Shown one piece after another: positions 32,019 through 40,409 of a stretch of DNA of 64,000 nt. Source of the DNA: Alkalispirillum mobile (GTDB lineage Bacteria > Pseudomonadota > Gammaproteobacteria > Nitrococcales > Halorhodospiraceae); assembly GCF_003664325.1 (NCBI RefSeq), contig NZ_RCDA01000001.1, forward strand, positions 868,001-932,000, given 5' to 3'. A program made the translations under genes and the position numbers. The first letter of the stretch is position 1. Every line of letters begins with the position of its first letter. The notes beneath the pieces are model-generated. The model saw only the letters and a program-made list of their open reading frames with translations. It was not told where the DNA came from and made no database searches.

Positions 32019-33851
32019 ATGAGCAAACAGAACAGCGCGGTGGCCGAGCCGCAGCAACAGACCGATAACCGACAGGTAGCCCGCGGCGTGCAGAAGATGA
32101 CCCCGTCCGAGGCCTTCGTGGAGACCATGGTTTCCAACGGGGTCACCGACATCTTCGGCATCATGGGCTCCGCCTTCATGGATGCCATGGACATCTTCAC
32201 CCCGGCCGGCATCCGCTTCATCCCGGTGGTCCACGAACAGGGTTCCGGGCACATGGCGGACGGCTACGCCCGTGCCAGCGGCCGTCACGGGGTGCTTATC
32301 GGCCAGAACGGCCCCGGCATCAGTAACTCGGTCACATCCATCGCGGCCGCCTACTGGGCCCACAGCCCGGTGGTCATCGTCACCCCGGAAACGGGCACCA
32401 TGGGCCAGGGCCTGGGCGGCTTCCAGGAGGCCAACCAGTTGCCGATGTTCCAGGAGTTCACGGTCTACCAGGGCCACGTGAACAACCCGAAGCGCATGGC
32501 CGAATTCACCGGCCGCTGCTTCGACCGCGCCATGAACAACCTGGGCCCGACCCAGCTGAACATTCCCCGCGACTTCTTCTACGGTGAGCTGGAAACCGAG
32601 GTCCCGACGCCGACCCACATCGAGCGGGGCGCCGGCGGCGAGCAGAGCCTGAACGACGCGGCCGACCTGCTGGCCAAGGCCAAATTCCCGGTGATCATCT
32701 CCGGTGGTGGTGTGGTCCAGGGCGATGCCGTCGAGGAATGCAAGGCGCTGGCCGATCGCCTGGGTGCACCGGTGGTGAACAGCTACCTGCACAACGATTC
32801 TTTCCCTGCCAGCCACCCGCTCTGGTGCGGTCCGCTGGGCTATCAGGGCTCCAAGGCGGCCATGAAGCTCATTTCCCAGGCGGACGTGGTGCTTGCCCTG
32901 GGCTCCCGGCTCGGCCCGTTCGGCACCCTGCCCCAGCACGGCATGGATTACTGGCCCAAGGACGCGAAGATCATCCAGGTGGATGCCCGGTCGGAAATGC
33001 TCGGCCTGGTCAAGAAGATCTCCGTGCCGGTCTGGGGCGATGCCAAGGCCTCCGCAGTTGCCATCACCGAGCGCCTTCAGGACCGCAAGCTCGTCTGCGA
33101 CGAGAACCGCGACCAGCGGCTGGAGAAGGTCCAGGCCGAAAAGGATGCCTGGGAGAAGGAACTGGACGAGTGGACCCACGAGCGGGACCCCTTCAGCCTC
33201 GACATGATCGATGAGCAGAAGGGCGAGGGCGACAACTGGCTGCACCCGCGCCAGGTGCTGCGCGAGCTGGAAAAGGCCATGCCCGAGGATGTAATGGTGT
33301 CCACCGACATCGGCAACATCAACTCGGTGGCCAACAGCTACCTGCGCTTCGAGCGGCCGCGCAGCTTCTTCGCCGCCATGAGCTTCGGCAACTGCGGCTA
33401 CGCCTTCCCCACCATGATCGGCGCCAAGGTGGCGGCACCGGAGCGTCCGGCCATCTCCTACGCCGGTGACGGCGCCTGGCGCATGAGCCTGATGGAGACC
33501 ATGACCTGCGTGCAGCACAATATCCCGGTAACCGCCGTGGTGTTCCACAACCGCCAGTGGGGTGCTGAGAAGAAGAACCAGGTGGACTTCTACAACCGCC
33601 GGTTCGTGGCCGCGGAGCTGGAAAACGAGAGCTTCGCGGAGATCGCCCGGGCCATGGGGGCCGAGGGCATCACCGTGGACAAGCTCGAGGATGTCGGCCC
33701 GGCACTGAAGAAGGCGGTGGACATGCAGATGAACGAGGGCAAGACCTGCATCCTCGAGATCATGTGCACCCGGGAGCTGGGCGACCCCTTCCGCCGGGAT
33801 GCCCTGTCCAAGCCCGTCCGCTTCCTGGAGAAGTACAAGGACTACGTCTAA
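32019..33851 (+). CDS. xsc: Sulfoacetaldehyde acetyltransferase Xsc
   Basis: 610 residues, a TPP-dependent enzyme that converts sulfoacetaldehyde plus phosphate into acetyl phosphate and sulfite. N-terminal ~30 polar residues precede the core, which opens TPSEAFVETMVSNGVTDIFGIMGSAFMDAMDIF. The TPP-activating Glu is in VVHEQGSGHMADGYARASGR. The PP domain has the GDG-type diphosphate/Mg motif (SYAGDGAWRMSLMETM) and the NRQWGAEKKNQ stretch characteristic of Xsc rather than acetolactate synthase or oxalyl-CoA decarboxylase. ATG with AAAGGAG upstream. Monocistronic by its own promoter and terminator. Central enzyme of the predicted C2-sulfonate pathway; needs TPP, and a TPP riboswitch with thiSG lies 9 kb downstream. 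Confidence 0.95.
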   Translation: MSKQNSAVAEPQQQTDNRQVARGVQKMTPSEAFVETMVSNGVTDIFGIMGSAFMDAMDIFTPAGIRFIPVVHEQGSGHMADGYARASGRHGVLIGQNGPGISNSVTSIAAAYWAHSPVVIVTPETGTMGQGLGGFQEANQLPMFQEFTVYQGHVNNPKRMAEFTGRCFDRAMNNLGPTQLNIPRDFFYGELETEVPTPTHIERGAGGEQSLNDAADLLAKAKFPVIISGGGVVQGDAVEECKALADRLGAPVVNSYLHNDSFPASHPLWCGPLGYQGSKAAMKLISQADVVLALGSRLGPFGTLPQHGMDYWPKDAKIIQVDARSEMLGLVKKISVPVWGDAKASAVAITERLQDRKLVCDENRDQRLEKVQAEKDAWEKELDEWTHERDPFSLDMIDEQKGEGDNWLHPRQVLRELEKAMPEDVMVSTDIGNINSVANSYLRFERPRSFFAAMSFGNCGYAFPTMIGAKVAAPERPAISYAGDGAWRMSLMETMTCVQHNIPVTAVVFHNRQWGAEKKNQVDFYNRRFVAAELENESFAEIARAMGAEGITVDKLEDVGPALKKAVDMQMNEGKTCILEIMCTRELGDPFRRDALSKPVRFLEKYKDYV

Positions 33852-33908
33852 AACGGCGTCGCCTGAAAGAGCACCGGCTGCAAGCGCGAACAAGGCAGCG
33901 CTTGCTTT

Positions 33909-33952
33909 CCACCCTGACCCGGCATCCCGTGCCGGGTCAGGGTGGCCCTTTT
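33909..33952 (+). terminator. Intrinsic terminator of xsc
   Basis: Perfect 16-bp arms, CCACCCTGACCCGGCA (33909-33924) and its complement (33930-33945), with a 5-base loop, followed by CCCTTTTAT. It ends the xsc transcript. Confidence 0.85.
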
Positions 33953-34129
33953 ATTGCCCGCACTCGGTGCGTCCCCTCCCCTGGCGCGCCCGTTTCCCGG
34001 GCCTTGGCCCGCCCCCCCCCTGAGCCTAGACCGGAGCCGGCGCACCCTCCGAGCCGTGGCCATGCAACCCCATGCCGCCAATCAACACGCCAAGGGTTGA
34101 CAGACCCTAGAATAGTGGGCACCTCGCAG

Positions 34130-34158
34130 TTGCTGCAGCGCAATAAAAGCGGTATACT
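34130..34158 (+). promoter_or_regulatory. Sigma70-type promoter of the small orphan gene
   Basis: TTGCTG (34130-34135), 17-base spacer, TATACT (34153-34158). A start near 34165 leaves a short leader containing AGGAGG at 34175-34180. Confidence 0.6.
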
Positions 34159-34188
34159 GCATCGCAACATCAGCAGGAGGTGCTCACC

Positions 34189-34437
34189 ATGAAGACGTCC
34201 TTTAAACTGCAGCTCGACAACCAGCAGCATGCCAGCATTGCGACCGAAGAGCTGAAGCACCAGCCTGGCCTGGAGCCTGTCACCGTGCGCCAAGCGGGCG
34301 ATTCGGTGGAGTTCGAGTTCAACAACCCGCTGGTGGTGGCCGTCTCCGGCGCCGTGACGCTGCTGTCCAAGGGCATTAGCGCGATTGAAGAGCGCCTGGC
34401 CGGCTTCTTCAACCAGGACGCCACGCTGTCCAAGTAA
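34189..34437 (+). CDS. Small protein of unknown function (82 residues)
   Basis: Start is the ATG at 34189 with a perfect AGGAGG 8 bases upstream. I do not recognise a family. The first half is polar and probably beta-rich (KTSFKLQLDNQQHASIATEEL, then VTVRQAGDSVEFEFNN). The second half has one hydrophobic stretch (PLVVAVSGAVTLLSKGISAI, about residues 45-64) that could be an amphipathic helix or short membrane anchor, followed by a polar tail. It has its own good promoter and a very strong terminator, so it is probably well expressed. Located between xsc and the gntR-tct genes; any role in sulfonate metabolism would be guesswork. Confidence 0.7.
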   Translation: MKTSFKLQLDNQQHASIATEELKHQPGLEPVTVRQAGDSVEFEFNNPLVVAVSGAVTLLSKGISAIEERLAGFFNQDATLSK

Positions 34438-34456
34438 CCCGAACAGCTCGCCCGCC

Positions 34457-34498
34457 AGAAACGCCGAGGGCCCCTCCGGAGGGGCCCTCGGCGTTTCT
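34457..34498. terminator. Bidirectional terminator, perfect 42-base palindrome
   Basis: A 21-base arm starting AGAAACGCCGAGGGCCC is followed immediately by its exact complement, with no spacer, so a stable hairpin with a minimal loop forms on either strand. It lies between the small gene (plus) and gntR (minus) and would stop both. Confidence 0.85.
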
Positions 34499-34531
34499 GT
34501 ATCCCGTGTCCCTGTGTACCGGCTGCGGCGC

Positions 34532-35305
34532 CTAGCGGATCTCGGTCTTGTAGCTGAAGCGGTCTGCCCGCCCCTTGGTCGTGCGGAACTCCACCACCTG
34601 GTCATCCCTGGAGTAGGTGGTCCGCTTGAGCACCACCACCGGCGCGCCCTTTTTCACATGGATCAACTCCGCGGTCTGCTCGTCGGCGGCCCCGGCGGTC
34701 AACGTCTCCTCGGCGCGAATAATCGGCACCCCGAAGCGGTCCAGCACCAGCGCGTAAAGGTAATCGGGGATGTGAATACTCTCGTCCTCAAGCCCGGAGA
34801 CGACCTCGGGTGACCACCAGGAGTACTCCACCAGGATCGGGGTCTCGCCGATCAGGCCCAAGCGCTCGATGTAGATCAGTTCTGCGCCCGGCTCGAAGCC
34901 GAGGCGCTTGCACGCGTCCAGGGGGCCGGGCATGCGCCCGCGTGCGGTAGTGATCTTGTGGATCCGCACCGCGCGCCCCTCGGCATCACCGTAGGTGAAG
35001 AAACGGAACAGGCTCTTCTCGAAGTCCACCTTCGAGACATAGGTCCCTTTTCCCTGGTGGCGAAAGAGCAGCCCCTCCCAGACCAGATTATCGATGGCCT
35101 TCTTGACGGTGCCGGGGCTGACCTCCAGCGCCTTGGCCAATTGTGACTCCGACGGGATCAGGTCCCCGGGTATCAGCTTGCCGGAGTTGATGAGATCGCG
35201 CAGGTGGCTCTCGACCAACCGGTACAGAGGACGGCCCTTCGCGGCTTCCAGACTCGTTGCTTTAAAAAGCATCAATCGATCACTCTCTGCTTCCATATCC
35301 GTCAT
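34532..35305 (-). CDS. GntR-family regulator, HutC subfamily (UTRA domain)
   Basis: 257 residues. The N-terminal winged helix (about 18-85) reads PLYRLVESHLRDLINSGKLIPGDLIPSESQLAKALEVSPGTVKKAIDNL, standard for GntR. The rest is a UTRA ligand-binding domain (YIERLGLIGETPILVEYSWW, GVPIIRAEETLTAGAADEQTAELIHVKKGAPVVVLKRTTY). ATG at 35305 with GAGGAG directly upstream. It is divergent from the tctABC genes. A similar palindromic word overlaps the putative start sites of both tctA and sauS, so this is the best candidate for their common regulator. The ligand might be sulfoacetate or a CoA ester of it (inference). Confidence 0.9.
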   Translation of the reverse strand: MTDMEAESDRLMLFKATSLEAAKGRPLYRLVESHLRDLINSGKLIPGDLIPSESQLAKALEVSPGTVKKAIDNLVWEGLLFRHQGKGTYVSKVDFEKSLFRFFTYGDAEGRAVRIHKITTARGRMPGPLDACKRLGFEPGAELIYIERLGLIGETPILVEYSWWSPEVVSGLEDESIHIPDYLYALVLDRFGVPIIRAEETLTAGAADEQTAELIHVKKGAPVVVLKRTTYSRDDQVVEFRTTKGRADRFSYKTEIR

Positions 35306-35443
35306 CTCCTCTCCCGGTCAGCTCCCGCCGCCCTATCATACCGACCTCAGAAAAAAAATTTTCCACGGTCGGCAAACACCGCTGTGACGGGCCCCGGACG
35401 TCCAACCACGCCAGCCTGAAGAGGTCCCTGGGGAAGATCCTGT

Positions 35444-35472
35444 TTGACTTACCCTCCCAGATAGTCTAAACC
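35444..35472 (+). promoter_or_regulatory. Candidate promoter of tctABC
   Basis: TTGACT (35444-35449), 17-base spacer, TAAACC (35467-35472). The -10 box is a weak match, as expected for a regulated promoter. Confidence 0.45.
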
Positions 35473-35480
35473 AATTACGT

Positions 35481-35498
35481 AGGTTATCTATATGACCT
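35481..35498 (+). promoter_or_regulatory. Candidate GntR operator at tctA
   Basis: AGGTTATCTATATGACCT: seven of nine symmetric pairs match. The 12-base core at 35484-35495 matches the core of the palindrome upstream of sauS (38891-38902) at 10 of 12 positions, and both lie just past the -10 box. Confidence 0.5.
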
Positions 35499-35716
35499 AT
35501 GTGAACTGGATGGGCAGCCCCGATAGACGTCCGGGAAGATTCATGGCAATACTGCGACAAACATTGTCGGACGGAAGAAACTATCGAGGCTGACACACAA
35601 CGATAAGGGTAGGCCCCGCCGGACCACCAAGCCCACAGAGAATGGGATACCGGGCGGAGGCCACCAGAAAAGAGGCACCGGGGCAGCAAAGCTCCGGGCA
35701 CCGGGAGGAGTAGGCA

Positions 35717-37243
35717 GTGGAACTATTTGAGTATCTGCCACAGGTCTTCAGTGGCTGGAACATAGCCATACTGATCCTGGGAACGATCTTCGGCATCATT
35801 CTGGGCGCCACGCCCGGGCTAAGTCCCACCATGGCGGTCGCGCTTCTAATTCCCTTCACCTTCCAGATGGACGCCACCTCCGGCCTGATCATGCTCGGCG
35901 TGGTCTATACCGCCACGGTGGCCGGCGGCGCGGTCAGTGCCATATTGGTGAACATCCCCGGGGCCCCTGCCAACATCGCCACCATGCTGGACGGCCACCC
36001 CATGGCCCGTAACGGCCGGGCCACCGAGGCGCTGCACTACTGCTTCATCAGCTCGGGCATCGGCGGCGTGATCGGGGTAATGGTGCTCATCCTGTTCACC
36101 CCCATGCTGGTCAACTTCGCGCTGCAGTTCGGGCCGGCGGAGCTGTTCTGGACGGCAATCCTGGGGGTCACGGTCATCGGGTCGCTGGGCAGTTCGTCGG
36201 TGCTCAAGGGGCTGCTGGCCGGCGCCTTCGGGATCTGGATCTCCCTGGTGGGCATGAACCCGGTAACTGGCACCGAGCGTTTTGTCTTCTCGGAGCATCT
36301 GCAAGGCGGCATCACGATCATCCCGGCACTAATCGGGCTGTTCGCGATTCCGCAGATCCTGCAAATGGTGGAGACCGCCAAGCGCGGGCGCCAGGGCACG
36401 GAGTTCGCCATGGAGCAGCGCCCCATCATCCACTCGCTGTTCTATAACCTCAAGCGGGTTCGTTCACTGAGCATTGGCAGCACCATTGGTTCGCTGGTCG
36501 GCCTGATCCCTGGCGCCGGCGGGCAGATCGCAGGCCTCATTGCCTACGACCAGAACAAGAAGTTCAGCCGCAACCCGGAGAAATTCGGCAAGGGCGAGCC
36601 CGACGGGGTGATCACCTCCGAGAGCGCGAACAACGCCATGGTGGGCTCGTCGCTGGTGCCCATGCTGTCCCTGGGCGTTCCCGGCAGCCCCACCGCCGCG
36701 GTACTGCTGGGCGGGCTGCTCATCCAGGGGCTGTTCCCCGGCCCGGACCTGTTCCGCGACCATGCTGACGTGGCCTGGACCTTCATGGGTGCGCTGCTGG
36801 TCAGCCAGTTCCTGCTGGTGGCCGGTGGGCTTTACCTGGCCAGCTTCAGTAAGTACGTGATCCGGATCCCCAAGCAGTACATGGCGGCCGCCGTGGCCAT
36901 TCTCGCGGTCTTCGGGACCTACAGCGTCCAGAACAGTTTCTCGGACGTCATCATCATGGTTTCGCTGGGCACGATGATGTACTTCGCCATGCGTTGGGGC
37001 TTCAGCCCCGGTCCGGTGGTGCTGGGCATCATTCTGGGCCCGATCGCGGAGAACAACTTCCTGCAGGGCCAGATGATCGCCGAGGCCACTGTGGGCATGG
37101 GTACCTACTTCTTCACCGGCACCATCAACATCATCCTCATCTCCTTCTGCGTCGTCTCGGTGGTCTACAGCATCATCGCGGAGTTCCGCATCCGCGCCCG
37201 CCGCCGTCAGGATGAGCAGACTGCACAAGGGGGGCAGGCCTGA
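35717..37243 (+). CDS. tctA: Tripartite tricarboxylate-type transporter, large membrane subunit TctA
   Basis: 508 residues with about 11-12 hydrophobic segments. Family signatures: GTIFGIILGATPGLSPTMAVALLIPFTF near the N-terminus (the first of two inverted-repeat motifs), GGAVSAILVNIPGAPANIATMLDGHPMA, and the second repeat GSTIGSLVGLIPGAGGQIAGLIAYDQNKKFS near residue 255. With TctB and the binding protein TctC it takes up carboxylates by secondary, ion-driven transport. GTG start with GGGAGGAG 6 bases upstream; it overlaps tctB at ATGA. Placement before sauS-sauT suggests sulfoacetate as substrate; the TTT family also carries citrate, terephthalate and other acids. Confidence 0.92.
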   Translation: MELFEYLPQVFSGWNIAILILGTIFGIILGATPGLSPTMAVALLIPFTFQMDATSGLIMLGVVYTATVAGGAVSAILVNIPGAPANIATMLDGHPMARNGRATEALHYCFISSGIGGVIGVMVLILFTPMLVNFALQFGPAELFWTAILGVTVIGSLGSSSVLKGLLAGAFGIWISLVGMNPVTGTERFVFSEHLQGGITIIPALIGLFAIPQILQMVETAKRGRQGTEFAMEQRPIIHSLFYNLKRVRSLSIGSTIGSLVGLIPGAGGQIAGLIAYDQNKKFSRNPEKFGKGEPDGVITSESANNAMVGSSLVPMLSLGVPGSPTAAVLLGGLLIQGLFPGPDLFRDHADVAWTFMGALLVSQFLLVAGGLYLASFSKYVIRIPKQYMAAAVAILAVFGTYSVQNSFSDVIIMVSLGTMMYFAMRWGFSPGPVVLGIILGPIAENNFLQGQMIAEATVGMGTYFFTGTINIILISFCVVSVVYSIIAEFRIRARRRQDEQTAQGGQA

Positions 37244-37701
37244 TGAACAGCAGCCATCTCCGCCACCGTATTACTGCCGTTGCCACCGTGGTGGTCTGCG
37301 GGCTCGTGGTCTGGGCGTCCTTTGCGCCCGATACCCCGATGGGCTACGAGTTCCCACAGGTCGTCGCCCTGAGCATGCTCGGCATCGCCGTCTTCCTCAT
37401 GCTCCTGGCCTTCAAGCCAGGTGCCCGGGTGACGGGTGGTGAGGAAGAGCCCGTGCCATGGGGGTCCGTCTGGCCCCTGCTGGCCATCCTGTTCGGTTTT
37501 CTGCTGGTCAGCGAGTCACTGGGCTACTTCGTGTCCTCGGCCATCACGTTTTTCCTCATCGCCAGCATCTACAGCCCCGGGCGGTTCAGCTGGGCCCGGG
37601 TCACCCGCGTGGGCGCCATCACCCTCGCCTTCATGGGCGCCCTCTATTTGATCTTTGTCGTGGTTTTAAACGTTCAGGTCCCCGAAGGGGTTCTGTTCTA
37701 A
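37243..37701 (+). CDS. tctB: Tripartite tricarboxylate-type transporter, small membrane subunit TctB
   Basis: 152 residues with four hydrophobic segments (about 10-27, 43-60, 78-97 and 118-142), the usual TctB layout. TctB proteins are poorly conserved, so the call rests mainly on size, topology and position between tctA (overlapping start) and the tctC-like gene (52 bases downstream). The last segment (TRVGAITLAFMGALYLIFVVVLNVQVPEGVLF) fits the family's C-terminal end. Confidence 0.85.
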   Translation: MNSSHLRHRITAVATVVVCGLVVWASFAPDTPMGYEFPQVVALSMLGIAVFLMLLAFKPGARVTGGEEEPVPWGSVWPLLAILFGFLLVSESLGYFVSSAITFFLIASIYSPGRFSWARVTRVGAITLAFMGALYLIFVVVLNVQVPEGVLF

Positions 37702-37753
37702 GGCGAAGCACCATAACCAAAGCCCCGCTCAAAGGGGCGACTGGAGGAGAACC

Positions 37754-38776
37754 ATGCAACTGAGCAACGCGATCCGCAAAGCCAAGGCCGCCGTCACCGC
37801 CATCAGCGCCGGTACCTTGTTCGCCGTCGCCGCCGGCCCCGCCATGGCGGACGACTTCCCGTCCCGCTCCATCAACGTCATCGTCTCCTACTCGGCGGGC
37901 GGTGCCACGGACTTCCAGGCCCGCATCGCCACCATGGCCGCCGAGGAGTACCTGGGCGAACCTATCGTCATCACCAACCGCCCCGGTGCCGGCGGCCAGG
38001 TGGGCTGGAACCACCTGGTCCGGCGCGGCCGTGACGACGGGCATGACCTGGCGTCTTACAACGTGCCCCACTTTATCGCCCAGTCGATCATGTACGACAC
38101 CCACTACAGCATCGAAAACCTCGAGCCCATCGCCAACTGGGGCCAGGACCCGGCCGTGTTGATCGTGCCGGCGGACAGCCCCTTCGAGACCGTGGACGAC
38201 CTGGTCGAATACGCCGAGGAGAACCCGGGCGGCGTGACCGTTTCCGGCGCGGGTCTGTTCGTTGGTCACCACATCGGCACCCTTCAGCTGGAGCGTGCAG
38301 CGGACATCGAACTCCGCTACGTGCCGACAGCCGGTGGTGTCGACGCCCTGCGCTTCGTGATGGGCGGCCAGGTAATGGCCGGCTTCAACAACCTCTCCGA
38401 TGCCTACCGCAACCAGGACCGGCTGCGCATCCTGGCCATCGCCGATCTGGAGCGGGACGAGGACTTCCTGCCGGACGTCCCCACCTTCCAGGAGCTGGGC
38501 TACGACATCGACAACTCCAGCGTGAACTTCCGCGGCATCATGGCCCCGCAGGGCCCCTCCGAGGAGCGCCTGCAGTGGCTCTCCGACAAGTTCGTGGACA
38601 TGTTCAACGACGAGCGGATCAAGTCGCAGATGAAAGAGGGTGGCTCCCCGATGAACGTCATGGGCCGCGAAGAGCTCAAGGAGATGTGGCAGGAACGCCA
38701 GGCCTTCCTGGAAGACCTGTTCGCCGAGATGGATGCTGACGAGATCGAGGAAGAACTCGAGCAGGACCAACCCTGA
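37754..38776 (+). CDS. tctC: Tripartite tricarboxylate-type transporter, periplasmic binding protein TctC
   Basis: 340 residues. A Sec signal peptide (residues 1 to about 32) ends AGPAMA before DDFPSRSINVIVSYSAGGATD, the usual start of a mature Bug/TctC protein. ITNRPGAGGQVGWNHLVR is the conserved ligand-loop region, and LRILAIADLERDEDFLPDVPTFQELGYD is the second conserved strand. The C-terminal 20 residues are strongly acidic (DADEIEEELEQDQP), consistent with a salt-adapted organism. It should deliver its ligand to TctAB; the fold accepts many carboxylates. Followed by a GC hairpin without a T-run. Confidence 0.92.
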   Translation: MQLSNAIRKAKAAVTAISAGTLFAVAAGPAMADDFPSRSINVIVSYSAGGATDFQARIATMAAEEYLGEPIVITNRPGAGGQVGWNHLVRRGRDDGHDLASYNVPHFIAQSIMYDTHYSIENLEPIANWGQDPAVLIVPADSPFETVDDLVEYAEENPGGVTVSGAGLFVGHHIGTLQLERAADIELRYVPTAGGVDALRFVMGGQVMAGFNNLSDAYRNQDRLRILAIADLERDEDFLPDVPTFQELGYDIDNSSVNFRGIMAPQGPSEERLQWLSDKFVDMFNDERIKSQMKEGGSPMNVMGREELKEMWQERQAFLEDLFAEMDADEIEEELEQDQP

Positions 38777-38783
38777 TGGCGCG

Positions 38784-38810
38784 AGGGCGGGCCCCAAGGG
38801 TGCCCGCCCT
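38784..38810 (+). terminator. Stem-loop after tctC
   Basis: Arms AGGGCGGGC and GCCCGCCCT with a 9-base loop, 7 bases after the tctC stop. No T-run follows; it may protect the tct mRNA or act as a weak terminator before the sauS promoter. Confidence 0.5.
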
Positions 38811-38856
38811 GCCCCTAACCCCTCACCAGGCCGGATTACCGCTAGACCGGATCCGC

Positions 38857-38885
38857 TTGACCGACGGGCAGGGGTAACCTAGCTT
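38857..38885 (+). promoter_or_regulatory. Candidate promoter of sauS
   Basis: TTGACC (38857-38862), 17-base spacer, TAGCTT (38880-38885). It would start transcription near 38892, inside the palindrome listed next. Confidence 0.5.
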
Positions 38886-38888
38886 TCC

Positions 38889-38904
38889 ACTCATATATAT
38901 GAGT
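38889..38904 (+). promoter_or_regulatory. Perfect palindrome, candidate GntR operator at sauS
   Basis: ACTCATATATATGAGT is a perfect 16-base palindrome just downstream of the -10 box. Its core resembles the palindrome upstream of tctA (10 of 12 positions), suggesting one regulator for both transcription units. Confidence 0.55.
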
Positions 38905-38940
38905 TAACTGAATTGCCTGACACACAGGGGGAGCCCCTCC

Positions 38941-40383
38941 ATGATGAGCAACAAAGCCAGTACCGTGGGCATCGACGATGAGGCGCAGGCCATCGTCAGC
39001 GACCTCATGAACCGAGCCCGCGTCGCACAGCTTCAATTCGAGACCTACAACCAGGAACAGGTGGACGAAGTCGTCGTCGCGACCGCCTGGGCGCTGCTGG
39101 AACCGGTGCGTAACCGTGAGCTCTCTGAACTCGCCGTCAGCACCACCGGCCTGGGCAACGTCAAGGACAAGATCACCAAGAACCACCGCAAGACCATGGG
39201 CCTGCTGCGCGACCTCAAGGGCGCGCGGACCGTAGGCGTGGTTCAGGAACTGCCGGAGCTGGGCCTGGTAGAGATCGCCCGCCCGGTGGGCGTGGTTGGC
39301 GCCGTGGTGCCGTCCACCAACCCGGCGGCCACGCCGATGAACAAGACCCTCAACGCCCTCAAGGGGCGCAACGCCATCATTTTGGCCCCCTCCCCAAAGG
39401 GGCAGGAGGTCTGCACCCGTCTGATCAAGTACATCCACGCCGAACTGGACCGGATCGGTGCCCCGCGGGATCTGGTGCAACAACTACCGGCCCCGGTCAA
39501 CAAGGCCACCACGCATCAGTTGATGCACCAGGCTGACCTGGTAGTGGTCACCGGCTCGCAGAACAACGTGCGCTCGGCCTACTCCAGTGGCGGCCCTGCC
39601 ATCGGTGTCGGCGCGGGCAACGTGCCCGTCATCATCGACTCCAGCGCCGACCTGGCCCAAGCCGCCGCCAAGATCCGCCTCTCCAAGACCTTCGACAACG
39701 CCACCAGCTGCTCGTCCGAGAACAACCTGGTCATCGTCGACGACGTGTACGACGCGGCGATCAAGGCGCTGGCGGTGGAAGGCGGCATTGTGCTTACCCC
39801 GGAGGAAAAGGCCCAGCTGCAGCGGACCCTGTGGGTGGATGGCAATCTGAACCGCGATGTCATCGCCAAGAGTGCGCCCGAGATCGCCGAGGCCTGCGGC
39901 TTCTCCCGTCCCGAACTGCGCAGCGCCACCATGCTGCTGGTGGAGGAGACCGGGGTCGGCAAGGACCACCCCTTCTCAGGCGAGAAGCTCTCCCCGGTGC
40001 TCACCGTATACCGGGCACCGGATTTTGACGGTGCCTATGACCGTACCCGCGAGATCCTGGAACACCAGGGCAAGGGCCACTCCTGCGGCATCCACACTGA
40101 GGATGAAGCGCACATCAACCGCCTCGGCCTGCACATGCCGGTCTGTCGCGTCATCGTCAATCAGGCACACGCTGTGGCTACCGGCGGCAGTTTCGACAAC
40201 GGCCTGCCCTTCTCCCTCTCAATGGGGTGTGGCACCTGGGGCCAGAACAGCATCTCCGAGAACCTGAACTACCGCCATTACCTGAACACGACCCGGGTCG
40301 TGAAGACCATCACACCCAACGAACCGACGCTGGACGAGATCTTCGGCGATTACTGGCAGAAATTCGGCCTTGAAGGCGCGTGA
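38941..40383 (+). CDS. sauS: CoA-acylating aldehyde dehydrogenase, sulfoacetaldehyde dehydrogenase SauS-like
   Basis: 480 residues, the size of stand-alone CoA-acylating aldehyde dehydrogenases. VGVVGAVVPSTNPAATPMNKTLNALKGRNAIILAPSP is the family's N-terminal signature. The catalytic Cys is C257 in FDNATSCSSENNLVIV; the classical aldehyde dehydrogenase catalytic Glu motif is absent, as expected for acylating enzymes. SauS-type enzymes interconvert sulfoacetyl-CoA and sulfoacetaldehyde with NAD(P). The adjacent ligase (27 bases apart) and xsc point to sulfoacetyl-CoA as substrate rather than acetyl-, propionyl- or butyryl-CoA. ATG at 38941; a second ATG follows at once (MM). Confidence 0.83.
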   Translation: MMSNKASTVGIDDEAQAIVSDLMNRARVAQLQFETYNQEQVDEVVVATAWALLEPVRNRELSELAVSTTGLGNVKDKITKNHRKTMGLLRDLKGARTVGVVQELPELGLVEIARPVGVVGAVVPSTNPAATPMNKTLNALKGRNAIILAPSPKGQEVCTRLIKYIHAELDRIGAPRDLVQQLPAPVNKATTHQLMHQADLVVVTGSQNNVRSAYSSGGPAIGVGAGNVPVIIDSSADLAQAAAKIRLSKTFDNATSCSSENNLVIVDDVYDAAIKALAVEGGIVLTPEEKAQLQRTLWVDGNLNRDVIAKSAPEIAEACGFSRPELRSATMLLVEETGVGKDHPFSGEKLSPVLTVYRAPDFDGAYDRTREILEHQGKGHSCGIHTEDEAHINRLGLHMPVCRVIVNQAHAVATGGSFDNGLPFSLSMGCGTWGQNSISENLNYRHYLNTTRVVKTITPNEPTLDEIFGDYWQKFGLEGA

Positions 40384-40409
40384 ACCCGGGGCAGTCGGGA
40401 GAGGTAACC

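Larger units (their letters stand above)
33852..34188. other. Intergenic region between xsc and the small orphan gene
   Basis: 337 bases. It contains the xsc terminator near its left end and the orphan gene's promoter near its right end. Between them (about 33955-34120) I see no gene; a TTGACA at 34097-34102 has no suitably spaced -10 box. Confidence 0.5.
35306..35716. other. Divergent regulatory region between gntR and tctA
   Basis: 411 bases, lower GC than the flanking genes. It holds the gntR ribosome-binding site, an A-rich patch near 35350, a promoter-like pair at 35444-35472 and a palindrome at 35481-35498, then a long untranslated leader of about 220 bases. GGGAGGAG at 35703-35710 serves tctA. 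No convincing gene is seen. Confidence 0.6.
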
